DNA of 64,000 nucleotides from Labilibaculum sp041595635 (GTDB lineage Bacteria > Bacteroidota > Bacteroidia > Bacteroidales > Marinifilaceae). The position numbers and the translations under genes are program-made. The stretch is from assembly GCF_041595635.1 (NCBI RefSeq), contig NZ_JBFHJW010000006.1, positions 1-64,000 on the forward strand, in the 5' to 3' direction. The notes under the pieces are model-generated. The model was not told the origin of the DNA. It was given only the letters and a program-made list of their open reading frames with translations, and ran no database searches. This document shows, piece after piece, positions 25,436 to 34,777 of the stretch (position 1 is the first letter of the stretch; each line of letters begins with the position of its first letter).

Positions 25436-26734
25436 ATGAACATCCTGCAAATCATACCAGGCTCTGGTGGTAGCTTTTATTGTGGCAATTGCTTGCGCGA
25501 TGACAAGTTTCATCTAGCCATGAAAAAACAAGGACATGAGGTAACCAAAATCCCCATGTATCTCCCCTTGTTTTCCGATGAACATGATCTAAATGACATG
25601 CCTGTTTTTTATGGTGCCATCAGTATTTATTTAAAGCAGCTATATCCTATTTTTCGAAAAGCTCCTGCCTGGCTCGATTCTCTCTTAAACTCGCGCCCAA
25701 TGTTAAAGTTAGCTGCAAATATGGCTGGTTCTACCAATGCAAAAGGTCTGGAAGAAATGACCATTTCGATGTTGATGGGAGAAGAAGGAAAGCAGAAAGA
25801 GGAATTGAACCGAATGGTTAGCTGGATGGCCGAATACCTTAAACCAGATGTAATTCACTTATCGAATGCACTCTTATTGGGATTGGCTCCTAAATTAAAA
25901 GAAAAGTTTCCGAAAACTTCTCTCATTTGTTCTTTACAGGATGAAGATGTTTGGGTAGATGCCATGAAAAACTCATTTAGAGACAAAATTTGGAATCTTA
26001 TGAGCACAAAATCTAAATATGTCGACGGATTTATTGGGGTTAGTGATTTTTATTCAAAAGTTTCCATCCAAAAAATGAACCTTCAAAAAGAAAAAGTATT
26101 CACCAATTACTTAGGAGTAGACCCGAATGAATACAAGCTAACACCAGTAAACGAGAAAGCACGAAACATTGGCTACATCTCACGAATGTGTGAAGCAAAT
26201 GGTTTTGATATCATTGTAGATGCGTTTATCGAACTCAAAAAAGATGATGAGCTTAGAGATGTTAAACTGATTCTAACCGGTGGCTACACAGGTAACGACA
26301 AGTCCATTTTGAAACAGATGCGAAAAAAGCTAAAGAGAGCAAATCTGATGGATCAAGTTGAATTTCATGTGGATTTCGACGGTGATGGAAGGCATGAATT
26401 CTTTAGTAAAGTAAAAATGATTTCTGTTCCTGTTAAAAATGGGGAAGCTTTTGGTTTGTATTTATTGGAAAGTATGGCTTCGGGTGTACCGGTTGTGCAA
26501 CCAAAGCTAGGTGCTTTTCCCGAAATTGTAGAAAAGACAAAGGGTGGTGTCATCTACGAAAAAAACACACCAAAAGAATTAGCCAAAGCTTTAAAAAAGC
26601 TCTTACTTAATAATGAAAAACTGCAAAAATTATCAGAAAATGCCCGATCTGGAGTTGAAAGTAAATTTAATATTTATACTCAAGCCAATCACCTAATTGA
26701 GATATATCGCAAATTTGTTTCTTCATCACGTTAG
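25436..26734 (+). CDS. GT4-family glycosyltransferase
   Basis: 432 residues with a GT-B fold: N-terminal domain beginning MNILQIIPGSGGSFYCGNCL, C-terminal domain with NIGYISRMCEANGFDIIVDAF, LILTGGYTG and the nucleotide-sugar motif GEAFGLYLLESMASGVPVVQ. This belongs to family 4 of retaining glycosyltransferases, which use nucleotide-sugars. No polysaccharide cluster surrounds it, so acceptor and donor are unknown. A TATCTTTA sequence about 35 bases upstream is one mismatch from a -7 element. Confidence 0.88.
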   Translation: MNILQIIPGSGGSFYCGNCLRDDKFHLAMKKQGHEVTKIPMYLPLFSDEHDLNDMPVFYGAISIYLKQLYPIFRKAPAWLDSLLNSRPMLKLAANMAGSTNAKGLEEMTISMLMGEEGKQKEELNRMVSWMAEYLKPDVIHLSNALLLGLAPKLKEKFPKTSLICSLQDEDVWVDAMKNSFRDKIWNLMSTKSKYVDGFIGVSDFYSKVSIQKMNLQKEKVFTNYLGVDPNEYKLTPVNEKARNIGYISRMCEANGFDIIVDAFIELKKDDELRDVKLILTGGYTGNDKSILKQMRKKLKRANLMDQVEFHVDFDGDGRHEFFSKVKMISVPVKNGEAFGLYLLESMASGVPVVQPKLGAFPEIVEKTKGGVIYEKNTPKELAKALKKLLLNNEKLQKLSENARSGVESKFNIYTQANHLIEIYRKFVSSSR

Positions 26735-26844
26735 CTATCCAACATCAGAGATAGATAAAACATGAAGCAGAACAATATCCTGCTATAATTCGCGTACTAA
26801 ATTCCTTAAAAGAACCAGAAATACAGATCAATCAAATAGTTTGC

Positions 26845-28665
26845 CTATATTACTTCTCCTCTATTACTGATTAACAAAAGCTCGAAATCATAGCTCTCAA
26901 TTACCTGCTGACAAACCTCCATGCACTTATTTTTTAGCAGCTTGAAAAATAGTTCTTCCTGCAAAAAGGGTAAAAGCTCTTCCAGCTCACGAGCCATTTT
27001 CATCTCTCCTATTTTTTGAATCACCGCCTCAGGATAATTGCCTTCTTTGGCCAGCTTCATCAGAAAGTCATGATCTAATACCACCTTTCTACTGTGGGTA
27101 TCGAGATTTCCGGCCGCCAACTTCACCGCTTTGCCGGTCATGATGCCCATGCTTACTTTTTCAACACCCGAACCTTTAAGAATGGTCAGCATTTCTCCAA
27201 TGAAATTCCCATATTGTAGAAAAGCCAATTCGTCTATTTCGGTAAATTTACTCTTTAGGTATCGTTCACTTCTTCCTCCCGAGTTCACCACAATATGCTT
27301 GTATCCATTCTCAACAGCCAAATCTACCTGCTTTCTGATACTCTGCATATACGCCTCCAAGGAGTAAGGCTTAATTCTGCCGGTAGTACCAATAATCGAA
27401 ATGCCGTCGACAATCCCTAATTTCGGATTAAAGGTTTTCGCACCTAACTTTTTACCCAGGGGTACAAATACCGAAACATCAATACCTCTACTAAGCCCGT
27501 ATTCTTCCAGAATTTTCTGCAGCTCATCGATAATCATTTTGCGGGGAACAGGATTTACCGCAGGTTCTCCCACCGGAATTCCCAGTCCTTTTAGCGTAAC
27601 CGTTCCCACTCCTTCGCCTTTCACAAAGCGAATGCAATTTAAGTCGTTCCACTTCAGGCTCACACCTATTTCCATTCCATCGGTAACATCCGGATCGTCG
27701 CCCGAATTTTTTACCACCGAACAAATCGCATAATCCTCACCCAATTTATTCCGATGCAATTGCATGCTGCAGGTTCCGCCATCGGCCAGCACAAGGCTTT
27801 CCTTTTGTTGTATTTCCTTGCCTAACAACAATTTCAAAGCCGCTTTCGCGGATATGCAAGCACAAGTTCCCGAAGTAAAACCTGCTGCCAAGTCTTTTCG
27901 CTCCACACCAAAGCTGCTTTTCAAATATTTCTGAAGCGTTTCGCGATTGGTAATGGTTTCATCATATTCCGGAGGTGTAGGCCGAGCAATTACATGCAAA
28001 GGAATTTGATGCTTTAGAGCCAATTCCATCTTCTGATCCAACAAACCCGAATAACCACTTTCCTTGGTAATCATGGCTTCAATCTGCTCCTCAATCAATA
28101 GATCTTCCAATGATTCCATTCCCTCAAAGGCTGCCGAAACAATCAGCTTATCGCTTTCCACTCCCGCTTTTTCTGCAATTTCAAGCGAAGAAGGAAAATC
28201 CAATATCCGATACCAAATGGGAACCGAAGGCATGGTTTTATGAATCGCCGGCAAAGCTTTTACACCCAGTAAGGAAAGAATCTTGCTCTTTTTACTTGCT
28301 TTCAGTTCCATTAGTATAGAAACCAAGCTTTTATGATAGTGAATGAATTCACTCTCCATTCTGGGCACAACATCGCGTTCAACACGCAAAACAGGCAGCT
28401 TCGCCTGTTCTCCTGCTTCCACAATACTATGATGCAACACCTCCGCAAAAGGATGAGCAGCATCAATAATCAAATCAACTTCGTTTTCGTCACAGAAACT
28501 ACAAATTTCTTCAACATCCATAGCACCACAAATGCGCTGTCCGAATTTCGAATCGTAATTTCCCGAACTTGTTTTGGTGGAATAGAAATGTGAAATCTCC
28601 AAATCATCCAACCAATTAGAAGTGGCTTTTCCTTCCGTGGTTCCCCCGAATAAAAGTATTTCCAT
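26845..28665 (-). CDS. cbiJD: Fused CbiJ-CbiD: cobalt-precorrin-6A reductase / cobalt-precorrin-5B C1-methyltransferase
   Basis: 606 residues. Residues 1 to about 245 are a CbiJ/CobK reductase (MEILLFGGTTEGKATSNWL, IDAAHPFAEVL, SLLGVKAL, ITKESGYSG), which reduces precorrin-6A. Residues from about 258 are CbiD (AAGFTSGTCACISAKAALKL, SVVKNSGDDPDVTDG, TGRIKPYSLEAY, HIVVNSGGRSE), the C1-methyltransferase of the anaerobic pathway. CbiD presence points to the early-cobalt (anaerobic) route. It is the last gene of the riboswitch-controlled operon, 57 bases after the CbiG-CbiF gene. The first 58 residues of the stretch 247-258 act as linker. Confidence 0.93.
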   Translation of the reverse strand: MEILLFGGTTEGKATSNWLDDLEISHFYSTKTSSGNYDSKFGQRICGAMDVEEICSFCDENEVDLIIDAAHPFAEVLHHSIVEAGEQAKLPVLRVERDVVPRMESEFIHYHKSLVSILMELKASKKSKILSLLGVKALPAIHKTMPSVPIWYRILDFPSSLEIAEKAGVESDKLIVSAAFEGMESLEDLLIEEQIEAMITKESGYSGLLDQKMELALKHQIPLHVIARPTPPEYDETITNRETLQKYLKSSFGVERKDLAAGFTSGTCACISAKAALKLLLGKEIQQKESLVLADGGTCSMQLHRNKLGEDYAICSVVKNSGDDPDVTDGMEIGVSLKWNDLNCIRFVKGEGVGTVTLKGLGIPVGEPAVNPVPRKMIIDELQKILEEYGLSRGIDVSVFVPLGKKLGAKTFNPKLGIVDGISIIGTTGRIKPYSLEAYMQSIRKQVDLAVENGYKHIVVNSGGRSERYLKSKFTEIDELAFLQYGNFIGEMLTILKGSGVEKVSMGIMTGKAVKLAAGNLDTHSRKVVLDHDFLMKLAKEGNYPEAVIQKIGEMKMARELEELLPFLQEELFFKLLKNKCMEVCQQVIESYDFELLLISNRGEVI

Positions 28666-28722
28666 TGCAATCTATTTTCTCTATCAACCTCTACAGGCTT
28701 AAGTATTTTTCCTTCCTACTTC

Positions 28723-30552
28723 CTAACTTTCAATTCCTTTTCGGCATCCATGAGTAAATTTTGGATCGTATAAAAGAGATCTGTTTTTACGATTTCCTAT
28801 GGCTTCTCCCACCACAATCATCACCGTTAAGGACAACTTGTTTTCTTTTACAATTTTCACCAGGTCTTTCAATTCACCTCTCCAAATTTTCTCCTCTTTC
28901 CAGGTCAGTTTGTGGCAAATAGCTACGGGTGTCGTTTCCGGATATCCTTCCAGTAAATCTTTCTGTAATTTTTCCACCAAGGTCACGCTCAGAAACAGGC
29001 AAATGGTCGATTGAAATTTGGCAAACTCAGCCAGTCGCTCTCTTGGAGGCATTGGCGTTCTTCCCTCTCCACGAGTCAGGATGATAGACTGAACCTTGTT
29101 GGGAATGGTAAATTGAGATTTTAGTTGAGCGGCAGCTGCCTGAAATGAAGAAATTCCCGGAACAATCTGGTACTCCATTTCATGCTGATCGAAGAAATTC
29201 ATTTGCTCCTGAATGGCACCATAAATACATGGATCACCGGTGTGCAAGCGCACCACCAATCCGCCCCGATCGTAGTGTTCCTTCATCACATCAAATTGCT
29301 CTTCCAAAGTCAGGTCGGCCGAATTGCGAATCACACAGGATGCTTTTCCGTAATCGGTTAGCTCCCGAGGAACCAGACTACCGGCATAGAGAATTAAATC
29401 GGCTTGTTTCAATAATTTTTTTCCACGAACAGAAACCAAATCGGGTGCACCCGGACCAGCACCTACTATGAATATTTTTCCTTTTCTCTCCTGCTCAGCA
29501 TCCATTGCCAAAGCCAAAGTAAAATGCTTTCCATTTTCATCCACATGCTTGCTCTTGGTTTGCAGCAAGCTTTTGGCTCCACTGGCAATTAATGCCGATG
29601 CCTCGGATACATTTACAGCTCCCACCTCGCGATGTGCCGCTTCAGAATAGGATACTTCGCTTTCTTTCTCGTTCAATTCATCGGCCGAATAGGTCACAAA
29701 AGTCAAATTCGTAGTCTCGCTAAACTGCTTATAGGCTTTTTCGTTCGCTTTTACGGTAATACTATGAATGCTTTTTAAGGATGCAAAAGACAGCTGATTG
29801 CTTGCAAAACATGCTCTCAATTCCTTCTCGAAAGCATCAACAGAAATCCCTTTTTGCGCTCCGGTTCCCACCACAATGCATTTAGGACGGAAAAACAAAC
29901 TTGGAATACTTGTTTCGTATAATCCTGGAGTCACCGCAATCAGCAGCTCAAAATCTTCCTGCTGAATCTGATCGTAGTGGTAAAAAGTCTCTACAAAATC
30001 AGGACAGGATTCCACCAAAGCTTGAGTTCCTTCGTTCTTCACATCTAGCAAAAGAGCTGTTTTTTTCTGATTCACAAAAGCAGCAATCAGTTCATTTTCT
30101 GTGGTATTCTGATACTCATTCGTCCATTCGTACTTTCTTCCGAAGATATCCAAAGGCCACAATTCCAATGTATCGCTAGCGGTAGTAATAATAGCCCTTC
30201 CATTGGTAATTTTTGCAATTTGTTTTGCATATTCGTTGGCTCCGCCTTTGTGTCCCGATAGTACCGATTGCACATATTTTCCCTGCAAATCCATATTAAT
30301 TACTGCCGGATCGCTAGCTTTATCCAGAATAAAAGGAGCAATACTTCTCACACAAATCCCCATGGCACCAATAAAAATTAGCAGATCAGCAACTTGAAAA
30401 GATTCTGTTAGAAAATCTGGCAAAGAAGAAATTTGATCACTTCCCGGATATCCGGCCACGGAAACAATTGTGCTTCCTTCCATTTTTGCGGCAATTCTTT
30501 CGGCCGTTGCCATGGCAAAACTATTGTTGATAATGATGTATGTATTGCTCAT
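28723..30552 (-). CDS. cbiGF: Fused CbiG-CbiF: cobalt-precorrin-5A hydrolase / cobalt-precorrin-4 C11-methyltransferase
   Basis: 609 residues. The CbiG part has the N-terminal domain (FIGAMGICVRSIAPFI, DPAVINMD, VQSVLSGHKGGANEYA; about 1-130), a variable middle region and the C-terminal domain (GTGAQKGISVDAF to about 345). From residue 358 a CbiF/CobM SAM-dependent methyltransferase follows (KIFIVGAGPGAPDLVSVRG, GGLVVRLHTGDPCIYGA, VPGISSFQAAAAQL, ILTRGEGRTPMP). CbiG opens the delta-lactone and releases acetaldehyde, and CbiF methylates C11; CbiG is specific to the anaerobic pathway. Unusual in joining two sequential activities. Confidence 0.93.
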   Translation of the reverse strand: MSNTYIIINNSFAMATAERIAAKMEGSTIVSVAGYPGSDQISSLPDFLTESFQVADLLIFIGAMGICVRSIAPFILDKASDPAVINMDLQGKYVQSVLSGHKGGANEYAKQIAKITNGRAIITTASDTLELWPLDIFGRKYEWTNEYQNTTENELIAAFVNQKKTALLLDVKNEGTQALVESCPDFVETFYHYDQIQQEDFELLIAVTPGLYETSIPSLFFRPKCIVVGTGAQKGISVDAFEKELRACFASNQLSFASLKSIHSITVKANEKAYKQFSETTNLTFVTYSADELNEKESEVSYSEAAHREVGAVNVSEASALIASGAKSLLQTKSKHVDENGKHFTLALAMDAEQERKGKIFIVGAGPGAPDLVSVRGKKLLKQADLILYAGSLVPRELTDYGKASCVIRNSADLTLEEQFDVMKEHYDRGGLVVRLHTGDPCIYGAIQEQMNFFDQHEMEYQIVPGISSFQAAAAQLKSQFTIPNKVQSIILTRGEGRTPMPPRERLAEFAKFQSTICLFLSVTLVEKLQKDLLEGYPETTPVAICHKLTWKEEKIWRGELKDLVKIVKENKLSLTVMIVVGEAIGNRKNRSLLYDPKFTHGCRKGIES

Positions 30553-30606
30553 ATATTTTTGCTTTTAAGTAGTAGCCAACAGCTAGTACCTATTTTTACT
30601 TGTCTT

Positions 30607-31815
30607 TTACTTATTATTTTTTGCTATCGCCTTTTTTCTAGCCTGAAAAATTACAATTGGGTTAAAATCATCCTGCTGAATGCTCATTTGATCGGTAATT
30701 TCCATTTTCAGTTCCTCTACAGCTTGCAAAAAATCCTTTTTTGTAGCTTCGCTTACCGTATTAAATACAATCAATCCATCATCGAGCAATACCGCATACA
30801 ACTTCTGCATCATTTCCTTCAGCTTCCCTCCATGTCCACCAATAAAAATTCGATCGGGTCTCTCTATTTTTGCTAAATCGATATGAAAGAAATCATCGTG
30901 AATGCCTTCAATTCCGGGAACACAAAACTTTCGTTGATTCAATTTCAGTAGTTCTTTCGACTCTTCTCTTCTCTCGAAAGCAGTTACTTTTAGATGAGGA
31001 GCAAACTGCTTGGCTTCGATGGAAACCGAACCTGTGCAGTACCCCACATCCCAAAGGTGTTTGGCATTCTGCAAATCCAAAAATGAAATGGAATTCAAAC
31101 GAATGCTTCGCTTGGTAATCATCCTGGGTCGCCCTTCGAGAATGTAAAAATCGCCTTCGTGAATACCCAAAGTCCGTTTAATCTCCTTCTGCTGCACCAA
31201 AATCAAGCAATTGGGATGCGCAAAATCTGTATCAACAGCTTCCTGCAGACTTATTTCTGCACAAACTTGCTCTTCCCCACCTAGTTTTGAACCCACAATC
31301 ATTCTATAGTTATCAAAACCAGCATCGAGCATGCGTTGGGAAATGCTGCTTGGTGTTTTTTTCTTATCGGTTAAAACCCCAATGCATTTCTTGCCACGAA
31401 TCAACTCCTGATCCAAATTCACCCAATCTCTTCCTGTTAGGGTACAAATCGTCATTTCGCCATAAGCCAGCTGAAATTCCTGAGCCAACAACTGCAAGCT
31501 ATTGAAATAGGAGAATACTTTCATTTTTGCTTCCGGGAAACGACGTTTGATTGTGTTTCCAATGCCAAAAAACAGAGGATCGCCTGAGGCAATCACCACA
31601 ATAGGTTCCTCAATTTTTTCATAGGCCTGAAATGTACCTTCCAGGGGAACTATAATATCGATCCACTCCGCATGTTCGGGCAAATAGGAAATTACCAAAT
31701 CTCTGTGCCGCTTTCCGCCCGAAAAATAGCGATGATTCTTCATCAGCTCTTTTACTTCGGACGAAAGGCTCACCTCCATGCGATCGGGAATTCCGATGAT
31801 GTAAAAATCAAACAT
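30607..31815 (-). CDS. cbiET: CbiE-CbiT (CobL-type): precorrin-6B C5,C15-methyltransferase and decarboxylase
   Basis: 402 residues. The N-terminal CbiE methyltransferase domain (about 1-205) has HRDLVISYLPEH, IVVIASGDPLFFGIG and ICTLTGRDW. The linker GDFYILEGRPRMITKRSIR is the start of CbiT, with the SAM-binding loop LWDVGYCTGSVSIEA and RIFIGGHGGKL. It methylates C5 and C15 and decarboxylates the C12 acetate. The fusion is the classical CobL arrangement. Its start overlaps the preceding CbiH-CbiC gene by 8 bases. Confidence 0.94.
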   Translation of the reverse strand: MFDFYIIGIPDRMEVSLSSEVKELMKNHRYFSGGKRHRDLVISYLPEHAEWIDIIVPLEGTFQAYEKIEEPIVVIASGDPLFFGIGNTIKRRFPEAKMKVFSYFNSLQLLAQEFQLAYGEMTICTLTGRDWVNLDQELIRGKKCIGVLTDKKKTPSSISQRMLDAGFDNYRMIVGSKLGGEEQVCAEISLQEAVDTDFAHPNCLILVQQKEIKRTLGIHEGDFYILEGRPRMITKRSIRLNSISFLDLQNAKHLWDVGYCTGSVSIEAKQFAPHLKVTAFERREESKELLKLNQRKFCVPGIEGIHDDFFHIDLAKIERPDRIFIGGHGGKLKEMMQKLYAVLLDDGLIVFNTVSEATKKDFLQAVEELKMEITDQMSIQQDDFNPIVIFQARKKAIAKNNK

Positions 31816-33211
31816 CTCTACCTGGTTTTAAATCGTAAGCATCTTCCAGACTTAAAATGGCGTTAACAATAGTTGCAGCCAAAGTAGAACCACCTTTTCG
31901 TCCTTCGATAATTACGGCTGGTAATTTGGTAAAGCTTTTCACTCGGTGTTTCGATTCTTTCACATTTACAAATCCAACGGGAGCCGCAATAATTCCTGCA
32001 GGCTGAAAGTTTTTGTTCCTCATCAATTCCGTCAACTCCATCAGTGCCGTGGGTGCATTTCCAAATACATACAAAGCATCTGGATGTTCTTCAACCGCCA
32101 AACGAATGCCGGCCTGTGTTCGGGTTATCCCCATTTTTTCGGATAATTCCATGGTACGAGGATCGTGCAAGTAGCATTTTACCTCAACGCCCATTCTCTC
32201 GCAGGCTTTCTTACGAATTCCCGATTGAGCCATAGTTACATCGGTAATAATAACACCGCCTTTTTGCAAGTATTCATTCAATTTTGGAGCGGCATTGTTC
32301 TGTACTTTTAAAATCTTCGCCAACTCGAAATCAGCCGAAGTATGTATGCAATGCAACATCATCCATTTGGTTTCCAAAGGCAAATCCATTCCTTTTAGCT
32401 CGGCCGCAATGGTTCTGAAACTTTCCTGCATGATGAGCGGTCCAGGTCTTCCCTTTTGCTCCTCCTTACTGTAATAGCCACGTGGCGTGATAAAACGATC
32501 ACCCGAAATATAGGATTGCGAATTACCAATAATCACTATGGAGAACATATCTACCATTTCCGGATCGAAATCGCGCAGATTTGTTAAGGTAATCTGCTCT
32601 TCGGCACGAGCCACCTGACGCACGATGGCAACCGGAGTTGTACCCTCTCTCTCCTCTAAAAACAGTTCCCTTAAGCGATACAGCTGCCAATATCTTTTCT
32701 TGCTTTTCGGATTGTAAATAGCGGTTACAAAATCGCCCATGGCTGCTGCCTTAATTCGCTTTTCGATTAAAGCATAACTAGTCAATAAATCCGATAGAGA
32801 AAGAAGCACCAGATCGTGGCTTAGTGGAGCTCCTATTTTTGCCGCCGCTGCCTGAAAAGCCGAAATACCAGGTACAACTATTAGCTCTACCTTCGATTCT
32901 GTTTTCTCTGCCATTTCAAAAACCAAAGATGCCATTCCATAAATTCCAGCATCACCAGAACTAATTACCACCACATCCTTACCTTGCTCTGCCAGTTCAA
33001 ATGCGATTTCTGCACGCTGCACTTCCTGGCGCATTCCCGTATCCATGCATTCTGTTCCCTCCTTCAGAAAAGATTCAATGAATTGAAAATAATATTTGTA
33101 ACCAATCACCACATCGGCTTTACTAATGGCATTAATGGCTGGATTCAAAAACATCTCAGGACTTCCTGGTCCTAAGCCTGCAACAGTTATTTTTCCTAAT
33201 TTATTTGACAT
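31808..33211 (-). CDS. cbiHC: Fused CbiH-CbiC: precorrin-3B C17-methyltransferase / precorrin-8X methylmutase
   Basis: 467 residues. CbiH/CobJ (1 to about 245) shows KITVAGLGPGSPEM, VVISSGDAGIYGMA, VVPGISAFQAAAAKIGAPLSHD and TAIYNPKSKKR. CbiC (about 258-467) shows the catalytic histidine in LHCIHTSADFELA (His290), KGGVIITDVTMAQSGI, FGNAPTALMEL and PAGIIAAPVGFVNVKESK. CbiH contracts the ring with C17 methylation; CbiC moves the C11 methyl to C12 to give cobyrinate. Six bases separate it from the CbiL gene upstream. Confidence 0.94.
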   Translation of the reverse strand: MSNKLGKITVAGLGPGSPEMFLNPAINAISKADVVIGYKYYFQFIESFLKEGTECMDTGMRQEVQRAEIAFELAEQGKDVVVISSGDAGIYGMASLVFEMAEKTESKVELIVVPGISAFQAAAAKIGAPLSHDLVLLSLSDLLTSYALIEKRIKAAAMGDFVTAIYNPKSKKRYWQLYRLRELFLEEREGTTPVAIVRQVARAEEQITLTNLRDFDPEMVDMFSIVIIGNSQSYISGDRFITPRGYYSKEEQKGRPGPLIMQESFRTIAAELKGMDLPLETKWMMLHCIHTSADFELAKILKVQNNAAPKLNEYLQKGGVIITDVTMAQSGIRKKACERMGVEVKCYLHDPRTMELSEKMGITRTQAGIRLAVEEHPDALYVFGNAPTALMELTELMRNKNFQPAGIIAAPVGFVNVKESKHRVKSFTKLPAVIIEGRKGGSTLAATIVNAILSLEDAYDLKPGRDV

Positions 33212-33217
33212 GATTTC

Positions 33218-33922
33218 TTATTTATTACCGTAAAATATGATGATGGCGAAGTAGGGAATTTTCCGATCCTTCAAGCATTCTATATCTGTACAGGTGAATT
33301 GCTTCCCGGTACCTAAATACTCACCATAGAAGAATTGTAATCTACTTTCTTTAATAAATTCCTTGATCCACTCCCGAACCTTCGAAATTTTCATTAACAC
33401 CACCGTTTGATTTTGAGCAAGTAAAGCCTTTAGCTCCTGCTGATTTTCCAAATCGGGAGCCACCAAAAGCTTATCGTTTTGAGTGACCAATGGCAGTTTG
33501 CCTGCCGATCCGCCTAATATAAAAGCCGGAACTCCGGGAATCATCTCAAAATCAACACCTTTTGCATGAAAATCATTCAGGAGATAAGAAAATGTGCTAA
33601 AAAAAGAGATATCGCCCTCACTCACCACAGCCACCTGCTTTCCTTCTGCCACATCCTGCTGAACCTTTAAAGATAGCTCGGTGTAAGCTTTTTCTGCATG
33701 AGATCGATCCTTACTCATTGGTACCTGAATGGGTACAAATTTGCTCTCTTCTATATCCAGTTGCTTTAAAATGACCAATGAGAAACTGTCCTGATTTCCC
33801 TTTGGACTTTGCGTTGATGGATAGTAGATCTTCTCTACATTTTGCAGACATTTCAGTGCCTTTATCGTTATTAATTCCGGATCGCCTGGCCCTAAAGCCA
33901 CTCCGAACACTTTTCCGCTCAT
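33218..33922 (-). CDS. cbiL: CbiL: (cobalt-)precorrin-2 C20-methyltransferase
   Basis: 234 residues. SAM-dependent tetrapyrrole methylase with GKVFGVALGPGDPELITIKAL at the start, AVVSEGDISFFSTFSY, FEMIPGVPAFILGGSAGKLPL and a C-terminal FAIIIFYGNK. The early GPGDPELITIKAL and length are typical of CbiL/CobI. It methylates C20 of (cobalt-)precorrin-2, the first step of the branch. It is the first gene after the cobalamin riboswitch and about 440 bases of leader. Confidence 0.92.
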   Translation of the reverse strand: MSGKVFGVALGPGDPELITIKALKCLQNVEKIYYPSTQSPKGNQDSFSLVILKQLDIEESKFVPIQVPMSKDRSHAEKAYTELSLKVQQDVAEGKQVAVVSEGDISFFSTFSYLLNDFHAKGVDFEMIPGVPAFILGGSAGKLPLVTQNDKLLVAPDLENQQELKALLAQNQTVVLMKISKVREWIKEFIKESRLQFFYGEYLGTGKQFTCTDIECLKDRKIPYFAIIIFYGNK

Positions 33923-34361
33923 ATCTTCCTATTATTGATGATGTGATTACACATCCTTATATATCTGTTGACTTTAATCATTTCAGATTGTCAAAATTTG
34001 CACCTGAAACATTCAAATTTTATAAATCCCATTTTACACTCTCACTAAAATCAATCCATACCTCCTCCAAAATAGAGATACATAGAATCTTTTGCCGAAA
34101 AAAATCAACAAAATGAACTACAAAGCATAGTTACTGGGAATAAATTTTAAATGCGGGAACAATTTGCTTAAAAAACAAATAAAGTTGAACTCTTTGCCTT
34201 AAGAACAAGATGATTAGAGAATCATCCTTAATTGGTTTACAGGTAGTTTTTCCTTCCCCGATAAGGGATACAAAACCCGGATGCCATTTAGGCATTAGTC
34301 TATAAAATATCATCACAAATCTTACTTTTAATCCCGAAAGTATCGATAAAACAAATTTGCT
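33923..34361 (-). other. Long 5' leader between cobalamin riboswitch and cbiL
   Basis: About 440 bases with no convincing gene. On the reverse strand there are small hairpins (ATGCC/GGCAT near 34288-34305; GATGATT/AATCATC at 34209-34226). A 61-residue reading frame at 34131-34316 resembles nothing I know. It may serve as expression platform of the riboswitch; I cannot identify a terminator or attenuator with a clear T tract. Confidence 0.5.
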
Positions 34362-34505
34362 CGAAGGCAGGTCTTCTGACTTTCTCCCTCAGATTGCGCC
34401 TTCCCATATCTTCCATAAGACACAGTGGCATTCTGCAATAGAGTTTGGTATAGAGATTACAGCTGCGGGTACAGTTTCGGACTTCAACCGAATTCCCTCT
34501 TTAAT
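34362..34505 (-). promoter_or_regulatory. Cobalamin riboswitch
   Basis: On the reverse strand the landmarks appear in the expected order: AGGGAATTCGGTTGAAGTCCG near 34497-34477, ACTGTACCCGCAGCTGTAAT, the B12 box GCCACTGTG (34430-34422) and the 3' element GTCAGAAGACCTGCC (34380-34366). This is the consensus cobalamin (AdoCbl-type) riboswitch. It would lower expression of the cbi operon when cobalamin is sufficient. A small hairpin (AGATC/GATCT, 34509-34522) lies at the 5' edge; the -7 element at 34543-34550 is just upstream. Confidence 0.93.
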
Positions 34506-34542
34506 AGCAGATCATGAGATCTACTATTGCCAAATCGCGTAA

Positions 34543-34550
34543 CAAATGTA
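34543..34550 (-). promoter_or_regulatory. Bacteroidota -7 element of the cbi operon
   Basis: Reverse-strand TACATTTG fits TAnnTTTG and would start transcription a few bases before the riboswitch. No clear -33 match. Confidence 0.5.
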
Positions 34551-34740
34551 TGATTATTAATTTAAGAAACGACTGCTCTATTTTATCCAGATTTTGCATA
34601 AGATCCGATAAAATATTTTTTAATACTGATATTCTGACACATACAACACTGACTCAGATAGTTTTTCTGTCGAGAAACATAAAAACAAAAGCCCGTAAGG
34701 CACTATACCCCGGTAGTAAAATTGAATGAAAAGAGGATAA

Positions 34741-34770
34741 AAAAAAAGGCTGATATTGAATCAGCCTTTT
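34741..34770 (-). terminator. Terminator of the acyl-CoA ligase gene
   Basis: GGCTGA (34748-34753) pairs with TCAGCC (34761-34766) within a longer AAAAGGCTGAT/ATCAGCCTTTT palindrome; reverse strand ends in seven or more T residues. Eight bases after the ligase stop. Confidence 0.85.
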
Positions 34771-34777
34771 ATTGTAT

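Noticed and set aside
34131..34316. A 61-residue reverse reading frame in the cobalamin leader (MPKWHPGFVSLIGEGKT...)
   Set aside because: The short VSLIGEG stretch faintly recalls tetrapyrrole methylase N-termini, but the rest does not, and codon character is poor. Treated as leader sequence.
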